A stretch of DNA of 18,716 bases from CAZRIT01 sp964600225. Its GTDB lineage: Bacteria > Bacillota > Clostridia > Christensenellales > CAG-138. The stretch spans positions 1 to 18,716 of the forward strand of contig CAZRIT010000037.1 in the NCBI GenBank assembly GCA_964600225.1, written 5' to 3'. Made by a program: the position numbers and the translations under genes. This document shows positions 8,017 to 13,395 of this stretch, in pieces; the first letter of the stretch is position 1, and the number at the start of each line of letters is the position of its first letter. The notes under the pieces are model-generated. The model searched no databases and had not been told where the DNA came from. It saw only the letters and a program-made list of their open reading frames with translations.

Positions 8017-8057
8017 GCAATCACGATAAGAGTGAATGAAATCGGGAGGGTATCCAT

Positions 8058-8609
8058 ATGAAAAAAACATTGCTGGTCATTTTGGCCGTCGTGGTTGTGA
8101 TCGTGGCGGTCTGCGTGGTGAACTACAACCGAATCGTTACGCAGCAGTCCGCCGTGGAGGAAGGGCAGGCCAACATTCAGGCGCAGCTGCAGCGCCGCGC
8201 CGACTTGATCCCCAATCTGGCGCAAACCGTGCAGAATTTCACCGCGCACGAGACCGAGGTGTTCGCCGCCGTCAACGCCGCGCACGAGGCGTTTGCCGCA
8301 GCGCGCACAATCCCCGAGCTGGCGGAGGCGGACGGGCAGATGACCTCCGCGCTCAACGGCCTGGTTGCGCTGGCGGAGGCGTATCCCGAGCTGAAGTCCG
8401 ATACCGTCTACGTCGGGCTGATGGACGAGCTGGCGGGCACCGAAAACCGCATCGCCGTGGCCAGGACGGATTACAACGCCGCGGTGCAGGCCTACAATCT
8501 GGCCATCCGTAAATTCCCGGGCTCCCTGTTTGCCAAGCAGTTCGGTTTTGTTGCTGCGCCGTTCTTTGAGGCATCCGAAGCGGCTTTGACCGTGCCGACC
8601 ATTTCCTGA
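8058..8609 (+). CDS. lemA: LemA family protein
   Basis: This is a 183-residue LemA-family protein. It has one N-terminal membrane helix (residues ~4-22) and then a long helical-bundle domain. The family hallmark QAQLQRRADLIPNLAQTVQNF is at ~41-61, and the C-terminal block has AVQAYNLAIRKFPGSLFAKQFGF followed by PFFEASEAA. Length and layout are typical. LemA proteins are membrane-anchored and of unsettled function, and they recurrently sit beside TPM-domain proteins, as here. The ATG has a strong GGGAGGG site 7 bases upstream and an extended -10 promoter ~40 bases before it. It is the first gene of a two-gene operon; the downstream TPM gene starts 4 bases after its stop. Confidence 0.95.
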   Translation: MKKTLLVILAVVVVIVAVCVVNYNRIVTQQSAVEEGQANIQAQLQRRADLIPNLAQTVQNFTAHETEVFAAVNAAHEAFAAARTIPELAEADGQMTSALNGLVALAEAYPELKSDTVYVGLMDELAGTENRIAVARTDYNAAVQAYNLAIRKFPGSLFAKQFGFVAAPFFEASEAALTVPTIS

Positions 8610-8613
8610 CCAT

Positions 8614-9519
8614 ATGGCAGCCAGGGATACGGTGGCGGGCGCGTCCGTTAAAAAGAAAAAATCCAAGGCGCTGAAACGGCTGATCGTCTTTTTGGTCCTG
8701 TCGGTGTTTGGCACGGCGATTATGTATGCCGCGGACAGCGAGACCACGACCGTCGTGCTGCCGCCGCATACGTCGTACTTCTATATCAACGATTACAGCC
8801 ATGTGTTCAGCTCGGCGACGGAAACATTCCTGTACGAGCAGGGCAAGGCGCTCTATGAGCAGACGGGCGCGCAGATTGCGGTGGCGGCCGTGCCGTCGAC
8901 GTTTAGCGACAGCATCGAAACCTTCTCCTTAAACCTGGCCCGCGATTGGGGCATTGGCGACAAGGAGGAGGACAGCGGCGTGCTGATTCTGTTTACAACG
9001 GATGAGGCGCATGTGCGCATGGAGATCGGCCGCGGGCTGGAGGGGTGCCTCAACGACGCCAAGTGCGGCCGCATATTGGATGATTATGCCGTGGAGCCCA
9101 TGCATGACGGCGAATGGAACCGCGCGGCGCTGCAAACATGGATCGCGACGGCAAAGGTTGTGTACGAGGAAAAGCAGGCGGAACTGCCTGCGGCACTGTC
9201 GGCCGAGCCGACCGTTGACGAGGACGCAGGCGCCGAAACCGCGGCCGACGCAACCATGCCCGAGCCGATTACGGTGCAAAACGACACGCCGTTTTGGACG
9301 CGGGTGGCGGTCTCCTTCCTGACATTTTGGATGATTGCGGCGCCGATCGTGCTGGCGATATGGCTGGTTATGTGGGCGGCGAGCAAGGGCGGCTCGTCGG
9401 GCGGCGGCAGCTACCGCGGCGGGAGCACGGGCACAGGCAGCTTTGGCGGCGGCAGCTTCAGCAGCGGCGGCAGCTTTGGCGGCGGCGGCAGCTTTGGCGG
9501 GGGCGGGGCCACCCGTTAG
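8614..9519 (+). CDS. TPM-domain (YgcG-like) membrane protein
   Basis: This 301-residue protein has a signal-anchor helix at ~22-38, a TPM domain at ~56-185 (YINDYSHVFSS, then IAVAAVPSTF, DWGIGDKEEDSGVLILF and EIGRGLEGCLNDAKCGRILDD), an acidic Ala-rich linker, a second membrane helix at ~229-252, and a Gly/Ser tail of GGGSFGGGG-type repeats (~259-299). That order of TPM domain, membrane helix and glycine-rich tail is characteristic of the family. Members are often annotated as TPM-domain phosphatases or envelope/photosystem-repair factors, but the role in Firmicutes is unknown. No Shine-Dalgarno is obvious before the ATG 4 bases after the lemA stop, so translation is probably coupled to lemA. 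A strong terminator follows 35 bases after the stop. The basic stretch KKKKSK at ~13-18 agrees with a cytoplasmic N-terminus. Confidence 0.92.
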   Translation: MAARDTVAGASVKKKKSKALKRLIVFLVLSVFGTAIMYAADSETTTVVLPPHTSYFYINDYSHVFSSATETFLYEQGKALYEQTGAQIAVAAVPSTFSDSIETFSLNLARDWGIGDKEEDSGVLILFTTDEAHVRMEIGRGLEGCLNDAKCGRILDDYAVEPMHDGEWNRAALQTWIATAKVVYEEKQAELPAALSAEPTVDEDAGAETAADATMPEPITVQNDTPFWTRVAVSFLTFWMIAAPIVLAIWLVMWAASKGGSSGGGSYRGGSTGTGSFGGGSFSSGGSFGGGGSFGGGGATR

Positions 9520-9553
9520 GCGTTTGCCGAGGTTTGCCGAACGAAAGAACCGT

Positions 9554-9588
9554 AACAGCATATCCGCATGCGGATATGCTGTTTTTTT
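9554..9588 (+). terminator. Rho-independent terminator of the lemA-TPM operon
   Basis: A perfect 30-bp palindrome (9554-9583, arms AACAGCATATCCGCA and its complement) runs into seven T residues (9582-9588). It begins 35 bases after the TPM gene stop. With no unpaired centre the hairpin would open a small loop at GCATGC. Confidence 0.93.
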
Positions 9589-9604
9589 GTATGCTCTGAC
9601 TAAG

Positions 9605-9632
9605 CAAAAAACCCCGCGAAAAACGCGGGGTT
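9605..9632 (-). terminator. Rho-independent terminator of degV
   Basis: AACCCCGCG and CGCGGGGTT pair around a five-base loop (9619-9623). On the - strand the stem is followed by a run of T (AAAAAA at 9606-9611 on the + strand). It lies about 30 bases after the degV stop and tail-to-tail with the lemA-TPM terminator. Confidence 0.93.
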
Positions 9633-9661
9633 GACAACAAATGCAAGGGCGCGTTGCTCCG

Positions 9662-10498
9662 TTAAAACGCCACGATCAGGCCGTTGCGCTCGGCATAATA
9701 ACTGCAAAGCCCGCGCGTAGCGAGGATGCGGATATCGGCGGCGCTCCAGCGGCGCAGAATCATCCCGCGCAGCGTTTCGGCCAGGCTCATGTTGTGGCAC
9801 TGGCTGATGGTCACGCGTCCGCCGCCGTAGCCCATGGCCGACATCTCGTTGATCAGGAGCGTAAGCGCCTTGTCGATGCCAAGCGTCTTGTGCTTGAGCA
9901 CGATTTTGCCCTCGTCGGTGCCGTAGCCGATCACCCTGAGTCCCAGCTTGCCCGCGATAAAGCCCACCATGCGGCTGACGCGGCCGTTTTTGACCAGGTT
10001 TTCAAACGAGGACAGCGTAAACAGCACATGCGTTTGCGCGGCATACGCTTCCGCCGCCGCCACAACCTCGGCAAAGTCGAGGCCCTCTTGTATCAGGGCG
10101 TTGATTCGTTCGGCAATCATGGCGGGCTCGGGGCCCGTGGAGCGGGAATCCACAATGTGAATCTTTTGATCGGGATGCGTCTCCCAAACCATGTTCCTTG
10201 CCACCATGGCGCTGTTGTAGCTGCCCGAAAGCGCGCCCGATATGGTGATGGCGATGCTTTGCTCGGCCTTCATGAACTCCTCCTGCCATATGTGCGGGGA
10301 GGGGCAGGATGTATGGCTGGCGGTTGGGCAGCGGTCCATGGCATCCAAAAGTGCCGTGGTATCGAGCGCCTCGTCATCCACATAATCCACGTTGTCCACG
10401 GTAATGACAAAGGGAATGCTTGCAAAGCGCGTATCGTCGGCAAGGTTTTCAAGCCGCAGCAGGTCGCAGCTGGAATCGGCAATGATATTCCACTTCAT
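9662..10498 (-). CDS. DegV family fatty-acid-binding protein
   Basis: This is a 278-residue DegV-family protein, the class that includes FakB, which presents a bound fatty acid to the kinase FakA for phosphorylation and entry into lipid synthesis. The N-terminal motif IIADSSCDL is at ~5-13, TSCPSP (equivalent of the TSQPS lipid-contact motif) at ~63-68, ISGALSGSYNSA at ~86-97, VDSRSTG at ~116-122, and the C-terminal lobe includes GRVSRMVGFIAGKLGLRVI at ~172-190. The length is normal. I chose the ATG at 10,498 because GGAAAGGA precedes it closely and the DegV fold starts at once; an upstream in-frame extension has no ribosome site. It is transcribed divergently from a TetR-family gene, with a perfect palindrome between them, and closed by a strong terminator. 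No fakA-like kinase gene is in the window. The ligand cannot be predicted. Confidence 0.94.
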   Translation of the reverse strand: MKWNIIADSSCDLLRLENLADDTRFASIPFVITVDNVDYVDDEALDTTALLDAMDRCPTASHTSCPSPHIWQEEFMKAEQSIAITISGALSGSYNSAMVARNMVWETHPDQKIHIVDSRSTGPEPAMIAERINALIQEGLDFAEVVAAAEAYAAQTHVLFTLSSFENLVKNGRVSRMVGFIAGKLGLRVIGYGTDEGKIVLKHKTLGIDKALTLLINEMSAMGYGGGRVTISQCHNMSLAETLRGMILRRWSAADIRILATRGLCSYYAERNGLIVAF

Positions 10499-10550
10499 GA
10501 GGTTCCTTTCCGTTGGCTGTTGAGCGCATGTGCAATGCGTACAGCCTACA

Positions 10551-10572
10551 AAAATCAACAAGTGTTGATTTT
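10551..10572. promoter_or_regulatory. Perfect 10-bp inverted repeat, likely TetR operator
   Basis: AAAATCAACA (10,551-10,560) and TGTTGATTTT (10,563-10,572) are perfect inverted copies separated by two bases. The right arm contains the -35 box of the tetR promoter, and the site lies about 55 bases upstream of the degV ATG. Size and position fit a dimeric TetR-family repressor acting on both divergent genes. A second palindrome, ATCGGCCGAT (10,601-10,610), sits at the expected tetR transcription start. Confidence 0.72.
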
Positions 10573-10593
10573 ATTACATAGATATATTATAAT
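10565..10593 (+). promoter_or_regulatory. Sigma-A-type promoter for the TetR-family gene
   Basis: TTGATT (10,565-10,570) and a consensus TATAAT (10,588-10,593) are separated by exactly 17 bp. Transcription should begin near 10,600, giving a leader of about 107 bases. The -35 box lies inside the inverted repeat 10,551-10,572, so binding there would block RNA polymerase. Confidence 0.8.
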
Positions 10594-10706
10594 TTGTCGA
10601 ATCGGCCGATACAATCATCAGGCGAGCCGAAAGGGAAAGATAAACGACGGATCGGACGAAACTGTCGGCTATCATTGCAAACGAATTGTGAAGCGGAGAA
10701 AGCGAT

Positions 10707-11252
10707 ATGAAAACGGATGCGCGCGTACGGTACACCAAAAAGGCGCTGCACGACGCCCTGCTCAAGCTCATGGAGACCAAGCCCATCAAGCAGATCACCG
10801 TAACGGAGGTTTGCAATCTGGCGCAGCTGAACCGTGCGACCTTTTACAAGCACTATCAAAACTGCGACGATTTGCTCCTGCAAATTGAAAACGAGCTGGT
10901 CGCGGACTACGCTGCGTCGCTTCGCTACCTCAACGCGTTCGACGCCACGGATGTGCTCAATGCGGTGTTTGATACCATCGAGCGCAACATCGATTTGTGC
11001 CGCCTGCTGGTGTTCGAGCATGCCGAAAGCGCCATCATCAAGCGCATGATCGACGTTTCCCGCGACAAGTGCATCGCCAACTGGCGGCCGCAGCTGAAGC
11101 GCGCAAGCGACGATGAGCTGGCGCTGCTGTTTACCTGCCTTGCCAACGGCCTAATGCATGTGGTGATCGAGGGCTACGCCCGCTACGACAGGCAGGCGCT
11201 GATTGCGTTTGCCAACACCATCATGCAAAGCTGCCTCGCGGCGTATGTGTAA
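10707..11252 (+). CDS. TetR/AcrR family transcriptional regulator
   Basis: This is a 181-residue TetR-family regulator. The N-terminal DNA-binding domain reads YTKKALHDALLKLMETKPIKQ, then ITVTEVCNLAQLNRATFYKHY at ~30-50, with the family's characteristic recognition helix ending in TFYKHY. The C-terminal ligand/dimer domain (~60-181) is of the small type found in DhaS-like and uncharacterised Firmicute TetR proteins. The ATG is preceded by GGAG at 8 bases. It is divergent from degV and separated from it by a consensus promoter overlapping a perfect inverted repeat, the standard layout for an autoregulated repressor that also controls its neighbour. Since DegV proteins carry fatty acids, a lipid-type ligand is a reasonable but unproved guess. 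No convincing T-rich terminator follows. Confidence 0.92.
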   Translation: MKTDARVRYTKKALHDALLKLMETKPIKQITVTEVCNLAQLNRATFYKHYQNCDDLLLQIENELVADYAASLRYLNAFDATDVLNAVFDTIERNIDLCRLLVFEHAESAIIKRMIDVSRDKCIANWRPQLKRASDDELALLFTCLANGLMHVVIEGYARYDRQALIAFANTIMQSCLAAYV

Positions 11253-11294
11253 GCGCGCCGTGCAAATCCGACAGAGGGTTTTTACACGGCAAAA

Positions 11295-11316
11295 GCGGCG
11301 CTGAACGCTGCGCCGC
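11295..11316 (-). terminator. GC-rich hairpin between tetR and the aminotransferase remnant
   Basis: GCGGCGC (11,295-11,301) pairs with GCGCCGC (11,310-11,316) around an 8-base loop. On the - strand it is followed by only TTTTG, so it is a weak candidate terminator for the leftward genes. On the + strand there is no T-run. It may serve both convergent units. Confidence 0.4.
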
Positions 11317-11400
11317 CTGTTGCCTTGGTTGGTATCCGAAGGATAGAAGGAAGGTTGTTCCCGCATGGGCCGATCGGCCCGTTTCACGCGGCGGGACGGG

Positions 11401-12045
11401 TCAGTCCTTGTCCTGCTGCATGAAAGCCTTGATATTTTCCAAAAGGGTGTCAATTTCATCCGCCCGGTTGTAGTAGTGCATGGATACGCGGATGCCGCCC
11501 ACGCCCGTGCAGCAGCGCAGCGAAACCACGATGTTGCGCGCGGTGAGGTATTCCATCAGCCGCTTTTCCTTTTTGTTGCCCTTGGTCAGGTCGAACGAGA
11601 AGGAGACGATGCCCGACAGGTGCGCCTCCTCCTGCGAGCCGCTGATATGTACGCCCAGCTCGTTGAGACCCTTGCGCAGGCGGCGGTTGAGGCCGAGAAT
11701 CTTTTCCTCAATGTTTTTGGGGCCGATTTCAAGCTGGACATGGATGGCTTCCTCCAGCCCGATGGCGCCAAGGTAGTTGGCATAGCCGCCGATTTCAAAG
11801 CTGGAGCCCTCCATGCGGATGATGTTGGGATCAAAGGCATGCCGCTTGGGGTCCTCCAGATAGCTGATGTGGTCGTTGTTGTAGCCGGGCAACACCTCGG
11901 CGTTGAAGTAGGAATAAAAATCGGGCAGAATTTCGCCGATCAGCGACTTTTTGATGTACATAAAGCCCATGCCGAACGGGTTGCCGATCCACTTTTTGCC
12001 GCCTGCGCAGTAGAAATCCACATCCAGATCGTGCACGTCCACCTG
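11401..12045 (-). pseudogene. Class V aminotransferase, C-terminal half only
   Basis: About 213 residues of a class V (cysteine desulfurase / isopenicillin-N-epimerase-like) PLP enzyme are present. They start at VDVHDLDVDFYCAGGKKW, the block that carries the PLP lysine (second Lys of GKKW, codon ~11,992-11,994), and run on through GNPFGMGFMYIKKS to the normal C-terminal lobe (SLRCCTGVGGIRVSMHYYN, 'iRiS..yyN' motif). The first ~180-200 residues expected of the family, including the cofactor-phosphate-binding region, are missing. Instead, the upstream sequence reads as phage terminase in another frame, joined at about 12,040-12,050. No ribosome site or sensible start lies at the break, so I call it a broken gene. 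Codon use is GC-rich like the host chromosome, so this piece is probably native and was cut by a deletion from the phage side. Confidence 0.85.
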
Positions 12046-12616
12046 CAGCGCGCATCTGCTTGAACCAGTGGACGACCTCTGCATGGTTCACCGTGGGGTT
12101 GTTGCTCATGGTGAGCCAGCCGTCGTCCTTCCAGCCAAAGAGCGGGATGTTGTCCTCGTCCGCTTTCTTGTACGCCGCCGTGATCGGGAACCAGCAGTGC
12201 GAGACGATGATGTCCACGTCCTTGTAACTGCCGTAAAGCGCCGCGGTGGTCAGATCGTGCAACCGTGACAGGTCGGCCCCGCCGTACCACTTGATCGGGA
12301 GCTTGGCAAGCTCGGCCAGTGTCCAGCCGTACTGCACATCACTCCGGCGGAACTCCTCCACGTCGAAGTATGCCTTCATGGCGGAGGTGAAGATGTTCAG
12401 GCGCTTGGCGAGGAAGTCCTTTCTCTGCTGCGGATCGTTCTGAGCCTGAACAGAATCGTCCATGATCTCGGCCGGGCGGATGGACACGCCGTAGTTCGGG
12501 TTTGCCTTCTCCTGCTCGACCGCGTTGGTGTAGTCCACGTCGCCGTTGCTGTCCTCATCCGCTTTGCAGATGAAGATGAACAGCTGCTCGTCCGGGCAGG
12601 TGCGGTTTAGCACCCG
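12041..12616 (-). pseudogene. Phage terminase large subunit, internal fragment
   Basis: About 190 residues of a terminase large subunit (HK97-like, Terminase_1 type) are open without a proper start or end. The visible family features are a segment DEQLFIFICKADEDSNGDVD, then NPNYGVSIRP, the nuclease-domain block WYGGADLSRLHDLTTAAL with the metal-binding Asp (codon ~12,272-12,274), CWFP, and GWKDDGWLTMSNNPTVNHAEVVHWFKQMRAAG. The ATPase (Walker) half and the end of the nuclease domain are missing. On the 5' side the frame runs into a Cro-like gene fragment at ~12,600-12,620; on the 3' side it breaks into the aminotransferase remnant at ~12,041. The fragment is GC-rich (unlike the adjacent repressor). 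It is clear evidence of a former tailed phage. It cannot make a working terminase. Confidence 0.85.
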
Positions 12617-12725
12617 CCTCAATCTTGTTATAGAGAGCCCTTGTACTTACGCCTATCGACTCAGCCACAACACTCATCCGGATTCCGCGATCATACAACG
12701 CGGTCTTTAGTTTTCTATGTTCCAT
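12555..12725 (-). pseudogene. Cro-like phage HTH regulator, 5' part fused to terminase DNA
   Basis: From the ATG at 12,725 the frame reads MEHRKLKTALYDRGIRMSVV, then AESIGVSTRALYNKIEAG. This is a helix-turn-helix of the small phage Cro/XRE type (roughly residues 16-36). An excellent GGAGGT site lies 6 bases upstream, and a near-consensus promoter lies before it. After about codon 38 the sequence becomes the terminase fragment read in another frame, giving a 56-residue chimaeric product ending in ...HLHLQSG. The start and promoter are intact, so a short HTH peptide may still be made, but the last third of the domain is foreign. It is divergent from the intact repressor at 12,887, the usual CI/Cro arrangement. 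Confidence 0.72.
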
Positions 12726-12739
12726 TCGTTGACCTCCAT

Positions 12740-12757
12740 TGTTCCATCATTGGTGCC
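12740..12757. promoter_or_regulatory. Operator-like site in the cro leader (imperfect)
   Basis: TGTTCC-N6-GGTGCC resembles the better site at 12,816-12,833 (TGTTCC-N6-GGAACA). It lies just downstream of the leftward promoter start. A third TGTTCCAT half-site is at 12,718-12,725, exactly 22 bp from the copy at 12,740 and overlapping the cro start codon. Confidence 0.45.
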
Positions 12758-12768
12758 TTAATATGCCT

Positions 12769-12797
12769 AATATAGTACCATCGTTTATACTTGTCAA
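12769..12797 (-). promoter_or_regulatory. Leftward promoter of the Cro-like gene
   Basis: On the - strand a consensus TTGACA (12,797-12,792) is followed after exactly 17 bp by TATATT (12,774-12,769). Transcription would start near 12,762 and reach the ATG at 12,725 after a leader of ~37 bases with a GGAGGT site. This is the counterpart of a phage lytic promoter. Confidence 0.82.
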
Positions 12798-12815
12798 GGC
12801 TCATTTATTGATCAT

Positions 12816-12833
12816 TGTTCCTTTATCGGAACA
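12816..12833. promoter_or_regulatory. Operator-like inverted repeat between divergent promoters
   Basis: TGTTCC (12,816-12,821) and GGAACA (12,828-12,833) are perfect inverted copies with a 6-bp spacer, placed 7 bases before the -35 box of the repressor promoter and upstream of the leftward promoter. The most likely binder is the adjacent XRE repressor. Confidence 0.62.
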
Positions 12834-12840
12834 TTTCGTA

Positions 12841-12869
12841 TTGACTTGTTGAATGCACGATGCTAGTAT
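12841..12869 (+). promoter_or_regulatory. Rightward promoter of the XRE repressor
   Basis: TTGACT (12,841-12,846) and TAGTAT (12,864-12,869) are spaced by 17 bp. Initiation near 12,876 would give an RNA starting almost at the ribosome site (AGGTGA, 12,876-12,881), so the leader would be only about 11 bases. Confidence 0.72.
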
Positions 12870-12886
12870 TAGCTGAGGTGATGCAT

Positions 12887-13198
12887 GTGGGACTCGACAA
12901 AATTAATGAACTAAGAAAAAGACAACATTTAACGATTGAAGATCTATCTATTAAATCTGGTGTTCCATTAAGTACAGTAAAAAAGATATGCGCTGGTATC
13001 ACTACAAACCCTAATCTAGATACTGTTATTGCTTTAGCTGAGGCCCTGAATTGTACGATTGATGAACTTGCAACTTCCGATCCACCAACGATAACCGGAG
13101 CCGCAGCACATTTTGATCTCGATAAACTTACTCCCGAAGGTATTGAGCGATATCAAGAATTTATGGAATTTTTAGCTGACAAATATTCAAAGAAATGA
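12887..13198 (+). CDS. XRE-family (CI-like) phage repressor
   Basis: This 103-residue protein has an N-terminal XRE helix-turn-helix (LDKINELRKRQHLTIEDLSI, then KSGVPLSTVKKICAG, residues ~3-37) and a continuation NPNLDTVIALAEALNCTIDEL typical of CI/ICE-type repressors. A short C-terminal helix (FDLDKLTPEGIERYQEFMEF) probably serves in dimerisation. There is no LexA-type protease domain, so control would be through partner cleavage or dimer loss. I chose GTG at 12,887 because GAGGTGA sits 5-6 bases before it; in-frame ATGs at 12,860 and 12,881 lack a spaced ribosome site, and the first lies upstream of the predicted promoter start. The gene is very AT-rich, in contrast to the GC-rich fragments on its left. 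It looks intact and expressed although the phage around it is gone. The next frame, at 13,223, resembles the start of an ImmA-type antirepressor protease. Confidence 0.88.
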   Translation: MGLDKINELRKRQHLTIEDLSIKSGVPLSTVKKICAGITTNPNLDTVIALAEALNCTIDELATSDPPTITGAAAHFDLDKLTPEGIERYQEFMEFLADKYSKK

Positions 13199-13222
13199 CC
13201 TAAAGGATTTATACACGAAAGA

Positions 13223-13375
13223 ATGAATCGATTTGAAGAATTAGAAAACGAAGCCTCGACCTTAGGCATGAGAAAGGACAATACTACATACCAAACCCCA
13301 GCAACCCACTGGAAAATTTCGCAGATAAGTGGAATTCTGAACCTAAAAAGGCTAAGGCTTTTTATGATTGGTTAA
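13223..13375 (+). pseudogene. Possible ImmA/IrrE-type gene, first ~16 codons only
   Basis: A frame begins MNRFEELENEASTLGM, 25 bases after the repressor stop. Many phage ImmA/IrrE-type metalloproteases start with a similar 'yEeLenEA..lGi' helix, and such genes typically follow CI-like repressors, where they cleave them. After about residue 16 the frame has no family resemblance (no HExxH can fit) and ends after 50 codons. The sequence there is better explained as the tail of another gene read in a different frame. The identification rests on a short match plus gene order. Confidence 0.4.
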
Positions 13376-13395
13376 GCCGATTGAATCAGTCGTAG
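13267..13395 (+). pseudogene. Tail of a nucleotidyltransferase-like gene (SMODS/CBASS type?)
   Basis: In a different frame from the preceding fragment the sequence reads HEKGQYYIPNPSNP, then LENFADKWNSEPKKAKAFYD and WLSRLNQS, ending at TAG (13,393-13,395). From memory this 'PNPxNPxENFaDKW...Fy.WL' ending is typical of SMODS-type nucleotidyltransferases, which make cyclic oligonucleotide signals in CBASS anti-phage defence. Only the last ~42 residues are present; the catalytic domain is absent, and upstream the frame is closed by a TGA at 13,234. The 3' end of the membrane-protein gene on the other strand overlaps it, so that protein's last ~15 residues may be read through this debris. The family assignment is tentative. 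Confidence 0.35.

Noticed and set aside
11831..12622. A single 263-codon gene
   Set aside because: Its first ~190 codons are terminase, and the rest is the aminotransferase read out of frame, so it is a fusion across a deletion joint rather than a real protein.
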